Shown here: piece after piece, positions 1 through 12,037 of the stretch
How the letters are laid out: each line of letters opens with the position of its first letter
Numbering within the stretch: position 1 is the first letter of the stretch
Origin: Agelas oroides
Taxonomy: Eukaryota; Porifera; Demospongiae; Agelasida; Agelasidae
Reading direction: 5' to 3'
Length of the DNA stretch: 64,000 bases
Assembly (NCBI GenBank): GCA_949130485.1
Contig: OX422183.1
Location: 3,422,136 to 3,486,135, forward strand
Position numbers and translations under genes: made by a program
The notes under the pieces: model-generated
What the model was told of the DNA's origin: nothing
Databases searched by the model: none
Seen by the model: the letters and a program-made list of their open reading frames with translations, nothing else

Positions 1-604
1 CCTCTTTACCTCCGAAGTTCCTACATGGTAATTTTCACTCATTTAAATGCCCTATGGTGAGAGTCTTTTGGGGGGGGTATCTTTAGTGAGCTTTTGACAT
101 CAGACGTTTTTGTAAACATCCACACGAAACAAGCTTAATGCATACTGTTCCCTGTCACTACTAACGATGCAAGTTACTTTGATGTCCCTTGGTTTAGTAT
201 AAAACACAAGTGATTTGCACAGTACAAGTACGATGCTGCCATTCTTCTGGAAAGCCATAGCATCATGGCATCATGGTTGAGACTGTTTGAATATAGAGTT
301 TGTTGAGGAGAAGATGAGGAAATGTTTCTAATTGTACCTGTTCCCAGTGAATTTTATGTGCAAACCCTCCCCCAAGTCCCCCCCCACCAAAAAACACGGG
401 GCCGGGACATTAGGTTAAATTTTGACAGAGTACTAAACTAAAGTGCTTTTGCCTAAAGACAAAGACACACACACTTACATGTCTGATAGGAGCAACCCAA
501 CTTCCTGACACCAGCCTAACCACTGAGGAGGGAGAAGTCAAGAGACAGTTTCAGTTCATATCCCTCGACAACAGTAACAAGTGCAAGATTGCACTAGTGT
601 ATAG

Positions 605-1195
605 TCTTGTACCCAGGCCTTCACTCCTGGGTACGAGGTGGGTACGATGGCCTTGGTACAAGGGCCCGGGTAGGAGGGACTGGGTACGAGGGACTGGGTA
701 CGAGGGCCTTGATATGAGGGCCTGGGTAGGAGGCCTGGGTACGGGGGCCTGGGTACGAGGGACTGGGTATGAGGGCCTGGGTATGAGGGCCTGGGTAGGA
801 GGGCCTGGATAGAGGGCCTGGACAGAGGGCCTGGGTACGAGGGCCTGGGTAGGAGGGCCTGGGTAGGAGGGCCTGGGTAGGAGGGCCTGGGTAGGAGGGC
901 CTGGGTAGGAGGGCCTGGGTAGGAGGGCCTGGGTAGGAGGGCCTGGGTAGGAGGGCCTGGATAGAGGGCCTGGACAGAGGGCCTGGGTACGAGGGCCTGG
1001 GCATGAGGGCCTGGGTAGGAGGGCCTGGGTACGGGGGCCTGGGTACAGGGGCCTGGGTACGAGGGCCTGGGTAGGAGGGCCTGGGTACGAGGGCCTGGGC
1101 ATGAGGGCCTGGGTAGGAGGGCCTGGGTACGGGGGCCTGGGTACGACGGCCTGGGTACGAGGGCCTGGGTAGGAGGGCCTGGGTACAAGAGGCAA
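605..1195. repeat. 14-bp minisatellite GGCCTGGGTAGGAG, copy A
   Basis: About 40 units of 14 bp with GTAGGA, GTACGA, GTACGG and GATAGA variants. The outer ends are inverted: CTTGTACCCAGGCC on the left and GGCCTGGGTACAAG on the right. These match the ends of the foldback transposon family seen at 24784-25183. The unit has no stop in several frames, so it produces long proline-rich reading frames (PRPSYPGPRTQAL) that are not genes. Confidence 0.95.
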
Positions 1196-1666
1196 TTATG
1201 ACAACTCAAATCTGGAAGCCTCGGCTTTATGATTGATTGAAAATTGGCCAACTTTGCTGGTACAGAACTCCATACATAAAGACAGCAATTTACAATAGAG
1301 GATCTGCTTAGTGTGTTGACAAGTCTACAGCAGCTCATTAGAAAGGCCAGGGAACATTTGATTAACTTCCACACAACCTCTGCAATCATGCAACGTTCCT
1401 TGACCACCAACATGACTTATACCACATTACATCACTTTCTAAGTATTTCATTGGGTGAATGCAGCCGAGTGTAACAAGTCGTATATTCCTATTACGTAAA
1501 ATTGTAAAATAATAGTTTGCACAAAACTTGCATTTTGCAAAATGCATGATATACAGAATAGTGGGTGACTTCACATAACACCCAGGCCTATTTTTTTAGG
1601 GAGATGATGTGGTTCGTTGACTGTTCATACACACAGTTTACTGTCTCAATGTGGTATAAATTGGAC

Positions 1667-1789
1667 ATACTACCTATACTCAGAGTATAAACACGATGTA
1701 CTCCACTAGACAGCTTACCCTCGGCTGCACCTCAAGTAAACCATCTAGCGAGAGTATATCGTGTTTATACTTCCTTGTATAGGTAGTAT
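1667..1789. repeat. Palindromic MITE-like element, copy A
   Basis: Inverted arms ATACTACCTATAC and GTATAGGTAGTAT enclose a second inverted pair (AGTATAAACACGAT with ATCGTGTTTATACT). The copy B counterpart is 43139-43250. It has no coding capacity. Confidence 0.7.
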
Positions 1790-1980
1790 CTCCAGTACAT
1801 GTTACCATGGGAACCAGACGATTACAAAGGGGTCTATATGGTACTTTAAAGGTGACCTTATCTGTCTGGTGGGCGTGTCCATAGAGAAAAGGTGAAAACA
1901 TGTAAACTGCGATTATGTCGAGATGTCTGTTGATGGAGTCATGATCTTGTTCAAGCCATCTTTTCGCTGTGATATCTGGC

Positions 1981-2004
1981 GTGTGTGTGAGGGTGTGTGA
2001 GTGT

Positions 2005-2042
<38 letters not shown>

Positions 2043-2043
2043 G

Positions 2044-2128
<85 letters not shown>
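1981..2128. repeat. (GT)n microsatellite, copy A
   Basis: A nearly pure GT run of about 145 bp with GAG and GC interruptions at the left. Copy B has a shorter run at 43451-43568. Cys-Val and His-Thr reading frames here are artefacts. Confidence 0.98.
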
Positions 2129-2131
<3 letters not shown>

Positions 2132-2994
2132 ACAGCAGTTACTAACTTGCAGAGCAGAAAGCATGATACTTCCATGTATACACACACCACCACACAACAT
2201 GCAGCTAGGTACATGTAGGTAGTAAACATACTTGACCAATAAGGTCATTAGATAAGGTATTGCGTAATACCAAGACACTAATGATGAACTCTTGACAACA
2301 TGCACTTTGTTACTCTGAATATGTATCTAGCCAATCAGATGCAAGCTCTAATGTCAACAACTAGACCAATATAAGATCAATAGATAAGATGGCACATTGC
2401 ATCATACTACAGCACTTTAGTGTGGGCCCTGAAATGTGTAGCCAGCCAATCAGATGTGAGCATCAGAGAGTGGCTAAAATTCAATATTAATGCTGCTAGT
2501 TGTAAAAGATCAAACAAGAGGTCTTGTTAATAACAAATAAACCACTCAATTTAATTCTCTACAAGTCACTTTGGTAATTGTACTGTATTTCAACTTCAAG
2601 CCTTGTGGCTGATGGCCTTGTAGTGCAGTAGTGGGCATAAACCAGAAACGATCATTGCACTTGTGTTGATAGCTCACCCACCACTTTAATATACCGTATT
2701 TTGGCTTCTGCTGAGAGCTAGCTAGCACTGAAAATTCAAACCATTCTGTGCAGATTCGCAAGTTTAGAATAGTGAGAACACACAATACAACAAACGACAT
2801 CATGTGGTCAAAGTTGGATGATGTCACTTGGTGTCCATAGCAGAGGGGGCTATACAAGGACACGGCTCACAGTTTGGGGAAGTGGGATCCACTGAACTGG
2901 GCAGAACGGGGGCAGCGTCGTCTTCATCCGAGGAGTCTGGGACACCAGAGTCTGAGTCTTCCACATACTGGGAAAGAAAGGGTTAAAATCTTAA

Positions 2995-3193
2995 TTAGAC
3001 TTCTCTGTATAATGGGTTAACTAAACTTCTCTGTGACTGGGAGGAAGGAGTTAACTAAACCTCTCTATAGACTGGAAGGAAGGAGTTAACTAAACCACTC
3101 TATAGACTGGAAGGAAGGGGTTAATTAAACGTATCTACAGACTGGAAGGAAGGGGTTAATTAAACTTCTCTATAGATTCAAATGAAGGGGTTA
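2995..3193. repeat. 35-bp tandem repeat, copy A
   Basis: About five units of GACTGGAAGGAAGGAGTTAA plus AACTAAACCTCTCTATA variants. Copy B has about three (44431-44545). Confidence 0.85.
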
Positions 3194-3853
3194 AACAAGC
3201 TAATAAAAGTAGAAACTAAGGCTAACAAGGTATGAGTTTTGCATGGCAATGACTTGAGGGGGAGTTGATGTTCAATCTATTCATAGTTGTCACAAAGAGG
3301 TGTTTCAAAGGTTTAGCACGTGTGGGTGGATCAAAGAACCTCTGCACATTACCTTTGCTAAGATGCGTATCTCTAGCGTCAGAGGCACTCCTGGGTGTCC
3401 TGGGTGTCAGGTGGACGTCTGAGGGAGTGGCACAATCTCAGAAAGTTCCAGTGGTCTATTGTCAACACTACTATGAGTTATTGTCTGACTTGTTTGATGT
3501 TATATTTGTCACCCGCTACGCTGTGCATAGACAATTGTCTAGAAATGTGCCAAACCTCCAGACATCCAACTTACATTCAGGTACAGCTACCGAGTATGTT
3601 AGATCTTTTTTGGCTCATACTGTCGCAGCTTCGCTGCTTCAAAGTGCATGTGAAAAGTTTAAAGCACGTCATGTACGTTGTAGAAAGGTGTACTGACACA
3701 TACTAAACGGCTCAGGGTGTGGGCAGGATGCTCTTAATACTGTGAATAACAAAACCCGGGGGGTGGGAGGCCCGGGTACTAGACTAATTCTACTAGCAGC
3801 TACCTGTACACTGTAAAGCACTAGATAGACTTTGTAGCCCCATCGTAACTTTT

Positions 3854-4025
3854 CTGCATGCAAGGCTAGTCCTACTAGAAGCTAAAACACTGGACAACGG
3901 ACCAAGAATTTCTAGACCCATTGTGCGACAGGGATTTTTCTTCTCTTATCGTGCATGCAATTATCTTCACCTAACATTAACCACAACTACTGGCAAATCC
4001 CTCAGCAAAAATAAATTACCCACAT
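3854..4025 (+). repeat. Dispersed repeat body, the same as the SINE-like body at 5475-5690
   Basis: Shares CTGCATGCAAGGCTAGTCC, ACACTGGACAACGGACCAAG, CGACAGGGATTTTTCTTC and GCAAAAATAAATTACCC with the units at 5475, 5975 and 6246-7034. It lies immediately left of a ribozyme-bearing element. Confidence 0.75.
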
Positions 4026-4047
4026 TCTTGTACTCTAGGATATTCAT

Positions 4048-4240
4048 AAGGCCAGCCACTTGACTGCATTGACGTGCATGAGATAGAAGTCCCCATCTCA
4101 CAGTCACCCCACCCCATCTCCCAGTCACCCCAGTGCAGCTGATGAGGCCTGGTATTGGTCAAGACGCGTCCTGTGCAGTGGGTGACTTTCCATAACATCT
4201 AGGCCTGCCTTTTTAGGGAGATGTGGTTCACTGATTGTTC
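4048..4240 (+). mobile_element. Ribozyme-bearing short element, copy A (hammerhead core mutated)
   Basis: Runs from AAGGCCAGCCAC to GATTGTTC. The hammerhead-like part is 4124-4186: outer stem GTCACCC/GGGTGAC, inner stem GTGCAG/CTGTGC, then CTGATGA. However, the GAAA box reads AAGA, so the invariant G12 and one A are lost and self-cleavage is not expected. The copy B counterpart has two ribozymes here (45409-46087). Confidence 0.8.
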
Positions 4241-4902
4241 GTACAAACGTCAGTCACACAAATAACAAGTCACAAAAAAGTTTTCTGAATGAAAACAAGT
4301 GCATGTAGGGATGGAGCCCTCAAAAACAAAAAACACAAACTAGATGGGAATGACATCACAATACTTTCACACCATCCCTACATCTTGCGCCATTTTGCCA
4401 ACTATGCACACCACAAAAACTCTCTATACATGCACATTAGCCTATTCACACCCACCTAAATGAATGCGTAACTATGGGCACTGCAGCACTGCTCACTCCA
4501 CAGCCTTCCACATACAAGACAACCCATACCTGCATGCCAAGTCTGCCATGCCCAGTAGCAATTAAATTGGAAACTCCCCTAAAAGACAGGCTTCCTGTGC
4601 TGAACACTGGTTCAAACAGGTTTGAATGTGCTTTCACCCTTGACAATTCACTCTGTCACGGAAGCACTCGATAATGACTGATGTGGCTCATAGAGGCTGT
4701 TGACTAATCTAACACAGACATTTAGAGCATGTCGTTTGTGCACTTTTAATGTGGCCACAATTTTTTCCGGGGCCATCGCTACATATGGCGTACTACCATA
4801 CACCATGATACACACAGGAATGCAACACGAGGTTAATCAGGATGTTGAGCAATTGTAACAATAATAGTTTACTGGTTTCTAAAGGATTGTGGAGGCTGGT
4901 GG

Positions 4903-5384
4903 TTGTCTGGTGGTCGTAGCTCAGTGGTGGCTGTCTGGTGGTCGTAGCTCAGTGGTGGTTGTCTGGTGGTCGTAGCTCAGTGGTGGTTGTCCGGTGGTCG
5001 TAGCTCAGTGGTGGTTGTCTGGTGGTCGTAGCTCAGTGGTGGTTGCCTGGTGGTCGTAGCTCAGTGGTGGTTGTCTGGTGGTCGTAGCTCAGTGGTGGTT
5101 GTCTGGTGGTCGTAGCTCAGTGGTGGTTGTCTGGTGGTCGTAGCTCAGTGGTGGTTGTATGGTGGTCGTAGCTCAGTGGTGGTTGTCTGGTGGTCGTAGC
5201 TCAGTGGTGGTTGTATGGTGGTCGTAGCTCAGTGGTGGTTGTCTGGTGGTCGTAGCTCAGTGGTGGTTGTCTGGTGGTCGTAGCTCAGTGGTGGTTGTAT
5301 GGTGGTCGTAGCTCAGTGGTGGTTGTATGGTGGTCGTAGCTCAGTGGTGGTTGTCTGGTGGTCGTAGCTCAGTGGTCAAAGCAA
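4903..5384 (+). repeat. 28-bp minisatellite carrying a tRNA-like box A, copy A
   Basis: About 17 units of GGTGGTTGTCTGGTGGTCGT plus AGCTCAGT. Each unit includes TAGCTCAGTGG, a good match to the Pol III box A. The last unit runs into a tRNA-like SINE head with a box B. Copy B has about 8 units (46741-46968). Confidence 0.93.
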
Positions 5385-5700
5385 CGGTAGCTTAAGCCAA
5401 TGATTCTGGGTTCAATCTCCAGTGAGTGATGGCTCCTCTGTTTCATCTCATACCATTAAACATATAGATATTTATTTTAATTTTTTCAGCTGCTCTAAAG
5501 CAGACTTTTCTGCATGCAAGGTTAGTCTTACTAAAGGTAAAACACTGGACAATGGACCAAGACTTTCTAGCCCCATTGTACGACAGGGACTTTTCTTCCC
5601 TTATCGCTCGTGTACTTATCTTCACCCAACATTAACCACAACTGCCGGTAAACCCCTCATAGCAAAAATAAATTACCCACATTCTTCTACATGTACTCTA
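5358..5700 (+). mobile_element. tRNA-derived SINE-like element, copy A
   Basis: Box A TAGCTCAGTGG is at 5365-5375 and box B GGTTCAATCTCC at 5409-5420. The spacing of 44 bases is that of a tRNA gene. The region between does not fold as a normal cloverleaf that I can see, so this is a SINE head rather than a tRNA gene. The body that follows (from about 5475) recurs many times nearby and ends near GCAAAAATAAATTACCC. The counterpart at 46951-47290 is almost identical. Confidence 0.72.
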
Positions 5701-5849
5701 GAGTATTCATTGGTTAGTATTCATACAAAGCTCAATCAAACCAATGAATACACACAGGAATGCAGTGTCAAGTTAAACAAGACCTAAAGCAATTGTAACC
5801 ATGCTGTCAACAGAAGACCAGCATCAGGTCGATCAAAATGTCTTCCAGA

Positions 5850-6135
5850 GTGGCCTGGGTACAAGGCTAAACTCAGTGGTCAAAACACTCAAGCCAGCAA
5901 CTGTGGGTATATTTCCAGAGAATGGTCCTAGACTCAAAGTTAGATGAGGCTTTTCACTTCTTTGTCTCTTATTTACAGCTGCTCTAAAGCAGACTTTTCT
6001 GCATACAAGGCTAGTCCTAGTGCAAGCGGACAATGGACTACAACTTTATAGCCCCATTGTACGACAAGGATTTTTATTCCCTTATCTTGTGTGCAATCAC
6101 CCTTATTCCACAACCAGTAAAACCCTCACAGCAAA
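5850..6135 (+). mobile_element. Second SINE-like unit with a degraded tRNA-like head
   Basis: Begins with GGCCTGGGTACAAGGCTAA, a foldback-family end, then CTCAGTGGTCAAAACACTCA and a weak box B. The same body (GCTCTAAAGCAGACTTTTCT) follows. It is present in copy B at about 47440-47750. Confidence 0.55.
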
Positions 6136-6245
6136 ATAAATTACCTGCATCTCATACCATCAAACATGCAGTTATTTTTATCTTATATTTTTCAGCAGCT
6201 CTAAAGCAGTGCATGCAAGGCTAATCCTACTAGAAGCTAAAACAC

Positions 6246-7034
6246 CGAATAACAGACCGAGGCTTTCTGGCCCCATCAGCCCCATCGTGCGACAGGGATT
6301 TTTCTTCCCTTATCATGCACGCAATTATCCTTATCTCACACTTGCCGGTAAACCCCTCCTAGCAAAAATAAATTACCCGCATTCTGAATAACGGACCGAG
6401 GCTTTCTAGCCCCATCATGCGACAGGGATTTTTCTTCCCTTATCATGCACACAATTATCCTTATCTCACACTTGCTGGTAAACCCCTCCTAGCAAAAATA
6501 AATTACCCGCATTCTGAATAACGGACCGAGGCTTTCTAGCCCCATCATGCGACAGGGATTTTTCTTCCCTTATCATGCACGCAATTATCCTTCTCTCACA
6601 CTTGCCGGTAAACCCCTCCTAGCAAAAATAAATTACCCACATTCTGAATAACGGACCGAGGCTTTCTAGCCCCATCTGCGACAGGGATTTTTCTTCCCTT
6701 ATCATGCACGCAATTATCCTTCTCTCACACTTGCTGATAAACCCCTCCTAGCAAAAATAAATTACCCGCATTCTGAATAACAGACCGAGGCTTTCTGGCC
6801 CCATCATGCGACAGGGATTTTTCTTCCCTTATCATGCACGCAATTATCCTTATCTCACACTTGCTGGTAAACCCCTCCTAGCAAAAATAAATTACCCGCA
6901 TTCTGAATAACAGACCGAGGCTTTCTAGCCCCATCATGCGACAGGGATTTTTCTTCCCTTATCATGCACGCAATTATCCTTATCTCACACTTGCCGGTAA
7001 ACCCCTCATAGCAAAAATAAATTACCCACATTCT
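6246..7034 (+). repeat. 130-bp tandem array of the SINE-like body, copy A
   Basis: Units start with GAATAACGGACCGAGG-like sequence at 6246, 6385, 6515, 6645, 6774 and 6904, about 130 bp apart. Each contains CGACAGGGATTTTTCTTCCC and GCAAAAATAAATTACCC. Copy B has only about two units (47847-48124). Confidence 0.92.
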
Positions 7035-8288
7035 TCTATTCGAGAGTATTCATAGAAAGGTCAATTGCACAAATGAATACACACAGGAATGCACCGTCAA
7101 GTTAATCAAGACCTCAAGTAATTGTCAACAGAAGACCAGCATCAGGTTAATCAAAATGTCTTCTAGAGCAGCCTGGGTAGTCAAGCCAATGACTATGGGT
7201 TTGATGGCTGTCACCTTCCTCTATGTTTGTTTCATACCATCTATTTTCATCTTCTGTTTATTTACAGCCGAGTTAAGACGCTTTGTTTCTGTGCTTCCAA
7301 ACGTCCACCTAATGTTCACCTAATGTCCAGGAACATCACTTCATGCAACAGTTTTACACACCAGGCCTTCCTCGAGCTAGTACTGTAAGCAACAAGAATG
7401 AGGTTGAATGCCTGAGAGACCCAACAGAGAGGTGCCTGGTAAATCTTTAGCTATCCAAACAATTAGGCTTGTTCATGATCAAGTTTTCCAGACTCACTCC
7501 GACAATGTCCGTGTTCTTCTAATGGCGTGAGAAATGTTTGTTGTGTCTTGCCAAGCTGCGCCTTTAATATACGCAGTCACAAAGTCACATGTGTTACCAT
7601 GGATACATTTGATTGTAATACATGATTGATAAAAGAGAAACCACTTAAATGCTGTCCTTGTACTCACACTTCGGCCATAAATTTTTGCCTTAGAGCCTTG
7701 TTCCTAGGCCTTTGCCACCTCCAGTATTACATGTGTATATAAGTATTGATCACCATAGTACAAAGCTATACCGGAAAGTATCACGTGGTATATACTGTCT
7801 GTATTGTTACGAGTCCACAGCATGAGTAACAATGCCAACGGCAACAAACAAGTGATATTTTTGGGGGGAATAGCTTGGTACTATGGTGATAATGATTTCA
7901 TCATATGAACCTTCGATTTCATTGCACGTTCAGATGCAGCGTATGTGACTTGTAGTACCTCGCATGATGACGTCTTGCAGCAAAAGATATGGCTTTTTAT
8001 AAACTGCATGCAGTTGCAAGGCTTCCCCATTGACTCCCATACATCGTGAGATAGAAGTATGATAACGATTGTATCCAGGAGGGGGAAAGTCTGGGAGATT
8101 GTGTCACACTCAGTGATGATCAGCATATACAAGTCCTTATATGGGGCAGTTTAAAGCAATTGCAGTAAAGAGGTATGCACAACAAAAAAAGTAACCATAT
8201 ACCCAAGGAGCTGACTAAGTGGGCCTGCCATTACAATATGGGAGTTTCAATCAAATGTGTGGCAATTTGTGCTCTTCTCTCAACCACT
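7035..8288. other. Non-coding stretch shared by both copies
   Basis: Includes a truncated SINE-like head near 7150-7215 and a foldback-family end fragment near 7695-7730. I see no supported exon or RNA gene. The counterpart is about 48125-49404. Confidence 0.5.
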
Positions 8289-8706
8289 CCTCAAATGCAC
8301 CCTCTCTTCGTTATGCACCCTCTCTTCTTAATGCACCCTCTCTTCATTACACACCCTCTCTTCTTAATGCACCCTCTCTTCATTACGCACCCTCTCTTCT
8401 TAATGCACCCTCTCTTCATTACACACCCTCTCTCCGTTACACACCCTCTCTTCATTACGCACCCTCTCTTCGTTATGCACCCTCTCTTCGTTACGCACCC
8501 TCTCTTCGTTATGCACCCTCTCTTCGTTATGCACCCTCTCTTCATTACACACCCTCTCTTCATTACACACCCTCTCTTCATTACACACCCTCTCTTCGTT
8601 ACACACCCTCTCTTCGTTACACACCCTCTCTTCGTTACACACCCTCTCTTCGTTACACACCCTCTCTTCGTTACACACCCTCTCTTTATTATGCACCCTC
8701 TCATTT
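8289..8706. repeat. 18-bp minisatellite ATGCACCCTCTCTTCATT, copy A
   Basis: About 23 units. The period is a multiple of three, so reading frames stay open on both strands (MHPLF repeats forward, RGCVTK repeats reverse); I do not take them as genes. Copy B has about seven units (49405-49531). A single unit-like piece, CTCTCTTTATTATG, lies beyond the adjoining MITE at 9055, so the array probably grew from a unique flank. Confidence 0.95.
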
Positions 8707-8707
8707 A

Positions 8708-9052
8708 GGGCTGCCATGACATGGCTAAATTTTATATCATATGTCATGTCATTTTATGTCATGACATGACGATATGTCATGATATGAAGTTAATTTTAAT
8801 CCATCACTGCATGAAAACAGTCATGTGACTCATTAACTGGTATGTTTGGTAAGTTACGAGTACATGTGACCTTTCACAAGTAGGAATTGGTCTGTTGCCT
8901 CAAATTTCCTACATTCTGTGTCAGCTTCTTGTGTGTTCAGGTAAATCCAAGCTACGTAATTATGAATATCGATATAGACTTGGCTTATGTCATATCATGT
9001 CGAGACCACCTTATGTCATGACATAACGACATACGATATATCGTGGCAGCCC
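8708..9052. mobile_element. MITE with GGGCTGCCA ends, copy A
   Basis: Terminal GGGCTGCCA/TGGCAGCCC enclose subterminal arms rich in TATGTCATGACAT on both sides. I find no clear target duplication because the left flank is the 18-bp array. The copy B counterpart is 49537-49881. Confidence 0.7.
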
Positions 9053-9545
9053 AACTCTCTTTATTATGTGTTGATTATGCATACCTGTGTGCAGCAGCAT
9101 TGTCTTGGCTAGTGAAGGTTGACTTTAAACAAACAAACCACCCCCTTACAGGGTTTGGGGTGCCGTTAGCTGGCTTGGAACAAGACACAGGAATGCACTA
9201 ACACTATAATGGCATGTCACTGCAGCCTTGTTCCAGGCTCCTGTTACTTGTAGTCCGGTAAAGTGGGAGAGGGCCTGGTATCTTTCCTCACATGAGCATG
9301 TGACTAGTGTAACACTCAAACCTATGGCACAACACTTACTCAATAAATGTTCGGATACCCGAGTTGAGAGGCAAAATGTTACTGCTGTAAGGGCTTTAAG
9401 GTGTTCGGAACTACGTGTAGATCAACTCATTGCAGATACTTGTATAGTCTCAGAAACGTTTCAAATTTCAACTACTTTCTGTTAGAAAACTAACAGAGAA
9501 TTCAAAACTTTCTGAAGGAAATGTCGCAATTTAACTGGTCACTTT
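9053..9545. other. Shared non-coding stretch
   Basis: Conserved in copy B (49882-50397) but with no supported exon, RNA gene or transposon end. It probably lies within an intron of gene X. Confidence 0.4.
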
Positions 9546-9692
9546 CAGCTTGTAGCTTGTAGCGGTGATTCATCTTATGACAAGAACACACGACAGCTTG
9601 TAGCTTGTGGCAGTGATTCATCTTACGACAAGAACACACGACAGCTTGTAGCTTGTAGCGGTGATTCATCTTATGACAAGAACACACGACAA
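9546..9692. repeat. 48-bp tandem repeat, three units, copy A
   Basis: Units of CTTGTAGCGGTGATTCATCT with GACAAGAACACACGACAG. Copy B has one unit (about 50398-50450), which shows the single-copy precursor state. Confidence 0.9.
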
Positions 9693-10287
9693 AAGACACT
9701 AAAGACTAACAGTACGTAGCTGAAATCTGAAAAGTTTCTGAAACCATGTATCTGCAATCAGTTGACCTACATTTAGCTCTGAACACTGCTGCAATACTCC
9801 CATAACACTCCATTACATCTGACATCTTCATGTTTGAGGATGGAGGTGTATATCAGAGAGTTTCAGAGGATGAGGAGTTAGAAAGGAAGCAGCAACCCTT
9901 GATGTGTATACTTACGCTACTAATATTGGGTTTTGTTCCAACTGTCTTCACTTCTGCGCCGACAACCAAAGCATTCAGTTGAAATGTCGGCAATAAATTT
10001 TCCAACTTTAAGTTGGTAACAGAAAAATGTTGCTTTATGGAGTATAACTACATGCACAGCACCTGATGTCGCCACTTTCAAAGTGTAGGAAATCAGCTGC
10101 TGGAGGGCAAGGGATGGTATCTTTTTGTCAAATACAAAACAAAAGGCATTTGTAATGCTTCTAGAATAAAAAAGCCACTGATCTGTACTTTATACAAAAG
10201 CTTTTCGTCTGAAGTTTTCAATACCACACATGCAGCCAAAGTGGAGCTTTGTCCTCAGACTCCTCCTCAGCTATTGTCGACAAAGCT

Positions 10288-10484
10288 GGGAGGAGGGGGG
10301 AGGAGGGGAAGAGTGGGGGAGGGGAGGAGAAGGAGGGAAGGAGGGGGGAGGGGGGGAAGGAGGGGAGGAGGGGGGAGGGAGGGAAGGAGGGGAAGGAGGG
10401 GGGGAGGGGGAGGGGGGGAAGGAGGGGGGGAGGGGGAGGGGGGGAAGGAGGGGAAGAGGAGGAGGAGGGGGGAGCGGAGGAGTC
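10288..10484. repeat. Polypurine tract (GGGGA, GGGAGGAG), copy A only
   Basis: About 195 bp of almost pure G and A on the plus strand. In copy B the same site (about 51020) reads straight through as GCTGGGAGGAGCCTGAGACC. The tract therefore expanded from a GGAGGAG seed inside or beside an exon of gene X. Confidence 0.93.
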
Positions 10485-11041
10485 TGAGACCAAACTTTAT
10501 ATTGTTCTTTCAAGACGACCGAGAAAGCTTTTTCCTTTAAAGTGCTACAGATGTAAACACATGATGATATAAAACTTAAAACAGCTCTTGCTAGTGAAGT
10601 TGCCAGGCCACAATTTTGCTACATACTTGTTTCTCAACAGGTCCCTCAAGTTTACGCAGGCAATTGGTTATTACACTGACTGTGATAAATATCAACTCTT
10701 GGACTTTGGGGGACTAGAAACCAGCGCAAAAGCGTAACATTCAGGGAGTAACTATTCAGATGTTTTAGATCTCTTAGCTACTTTCTAGTACAAATAATTT
10801 CTGACGACGGTCACCAAGCTAGCGCTAGGGCTGTTTAAGTTCTACGACTTGTTTCCACGGCTGACCACATGACGGAGAGGCTACGAGTACTACTGCCAAT
10901 GTCCGTCAGGCCTAGTTGTATTGCCTGTACGTACCTTCTTCAGCTGTCGTTGGCTTTCCAAAGAATTAACACCGCCCTCAAATAGTAGCTGCACAAAAAA
11001 CTAACAGCATACTAGAAGCATTATAAGTATCTCTTTCCATT

Positions 11042-11204
11042 CGCCACAGAAGCTCCTACCTCCCTGCACACCAACATGGCAGCCACAGAAGCTCCTACCT
11101 CCCTGCACACCAACATGGCAGCCACAGAAGCTACTACCTCCCTGCACACCAACATGGCAGCCACAGAAGCTCCTACCTCCCTGCACACCAACATGGCAGC
11201 TGTT
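11042..11204. repeat. 39-bp tandem repeat, four units, copy A
   Basis: Units of GCCACAGAAGCTCCTACCTC plus CCTGCACACCAACATGGCA. Copy B has one unit (52548-52595). Confidence 0.92.
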
Positions 11205-11382
11205 TCCACTTTCCTTTGTATTCTCAAATTTTCACACGACTACCATATATGGTATACCACGACTTTGCTGTTTCAAAACAAGTGTAGAGCAATAAGAGCT
11301 GGATGATGATGTCACATGAAAAAAGCTCTATTGTTGATTACTTACAGTTTTGCGTATTGTAAGTAATCAACAACCCGCCAGT

Positions 11383-11415
11383 GGGTGGGTGGGGGGGGGG
11401 GGGGGGGGGGGGGGG
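11383..11415. repeat. Poly(G) run, copy A
   Basis: About 28 consecutive G bases, replaced by GTGGGTGGGGGCGTG in copy B. The exact length is unreliable in any assembly. Confidence 0.9.
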
Positions 11416-12037
11416 CGTGGGAATGAGGTTAGCTGAGACTGAGCTATTGCAAAGTGGCGATAATTTCATTCCAGGTACAGATTGTCACCTGATAATTACC
11501 AACAAAATGTTAATTTCTGCTGAAGGAGCTACCATATATGGTATACCCAGTATTCGGCCAACAAACTCTACAGTATTGCTACTGTCATTTAGATCACCCA
11601 CAAACATGACCTGTTCCAAGTCGAATAAGATTCTGCACATGCGCAAAACATCGGTGTGGGACAGAAAGGGGGTGGGAGTTTATTTAATACTACCGCTTTA
11701 CCTCCGAACTGGACACGCTCTCAAGTCCAGGAATGTCTTCGTCTGAGCTGTCTTCACTTGACATCCTCGTTCAACAGCCAAAAAATGTACGATCTTGTTT
11801 ACTGTCGGCTCTACATCAATAACACCAGTACCACCCTCTCCAAGAATCAGCGCACGTTCTTGCTTTTCCGTATACCACCTGCTTTATGTACAGACATGCT
11901 CATGAGGAAAAACTTACGGGTTTACCTCAAATTTAGATTTTAGATTTTAACCGTTTCTTTACGAAATTTAACAACCGCGTACGTAATCATATACAAACAT
12001 GAGTATGCAGCGGCCGTCTATTGGGTAGGTACAAAAC

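Larger units (their letters stand above)
479..11764 (-). pseudogene. Gene X, copy A: multi-exon gene with acidic exons, product not recognised, probably damaged
   Basis: I do not recognise the product. Candidate exons in transcription order are 11702-11764, 10935-10988, 9916-10005, 3353-3436 (weak, phase does not fit), 2871-2967 and 479-522. The first starts with ATG and reads MSSEDSSDEDIPGLESVSSSE-like acidic sequence (21 residues) up to a GTAAAG donor. Exon 9916-10005 (30 codons, includes VVGAEVKTVGTKPNISS) differs from copy B by one whole codon and a synonymous change, as expected of coding DNA. Exon 2871-2967 reads YVEDSDSGVPDSSDEDDAAP and ends in phase 1, which fits 479-522. Long introns hold the minisatellites. 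The segment near 10500-10680, open in copy B (51000-51215), is closed here beside an expanded purine tract. The acidic runs suggest a disordered, perhaps nuclear, protein (inference). It may continue off the left edge. Confidence 0.42.

Noticed and set aside
4124-4186. Active hammerhead ribozyme in copy A
   Set aside because: GAAA reads AAGA, removing an invariant G; counted as a decayed copy only. The same applies to 45508-45570.
4903-5384. Cluster of tRNA genes
   Set aside because: Only box A is repeated; box B occurs once and no cloverleaf can be formed by the 28-bp units.
8175-8747. Repetitive MHPLF and RGCVTK frames on both strands
   Set aside because: 18-bp minisatellite open in both directions; unit number falls from about 23 to 7 in copy B.
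9828-9914. Plus-strand exon reading FEDGGVYQRVSEDEELERKQ
   Set aside because: The first half is not conserved in copy B and the splice signals are poor.
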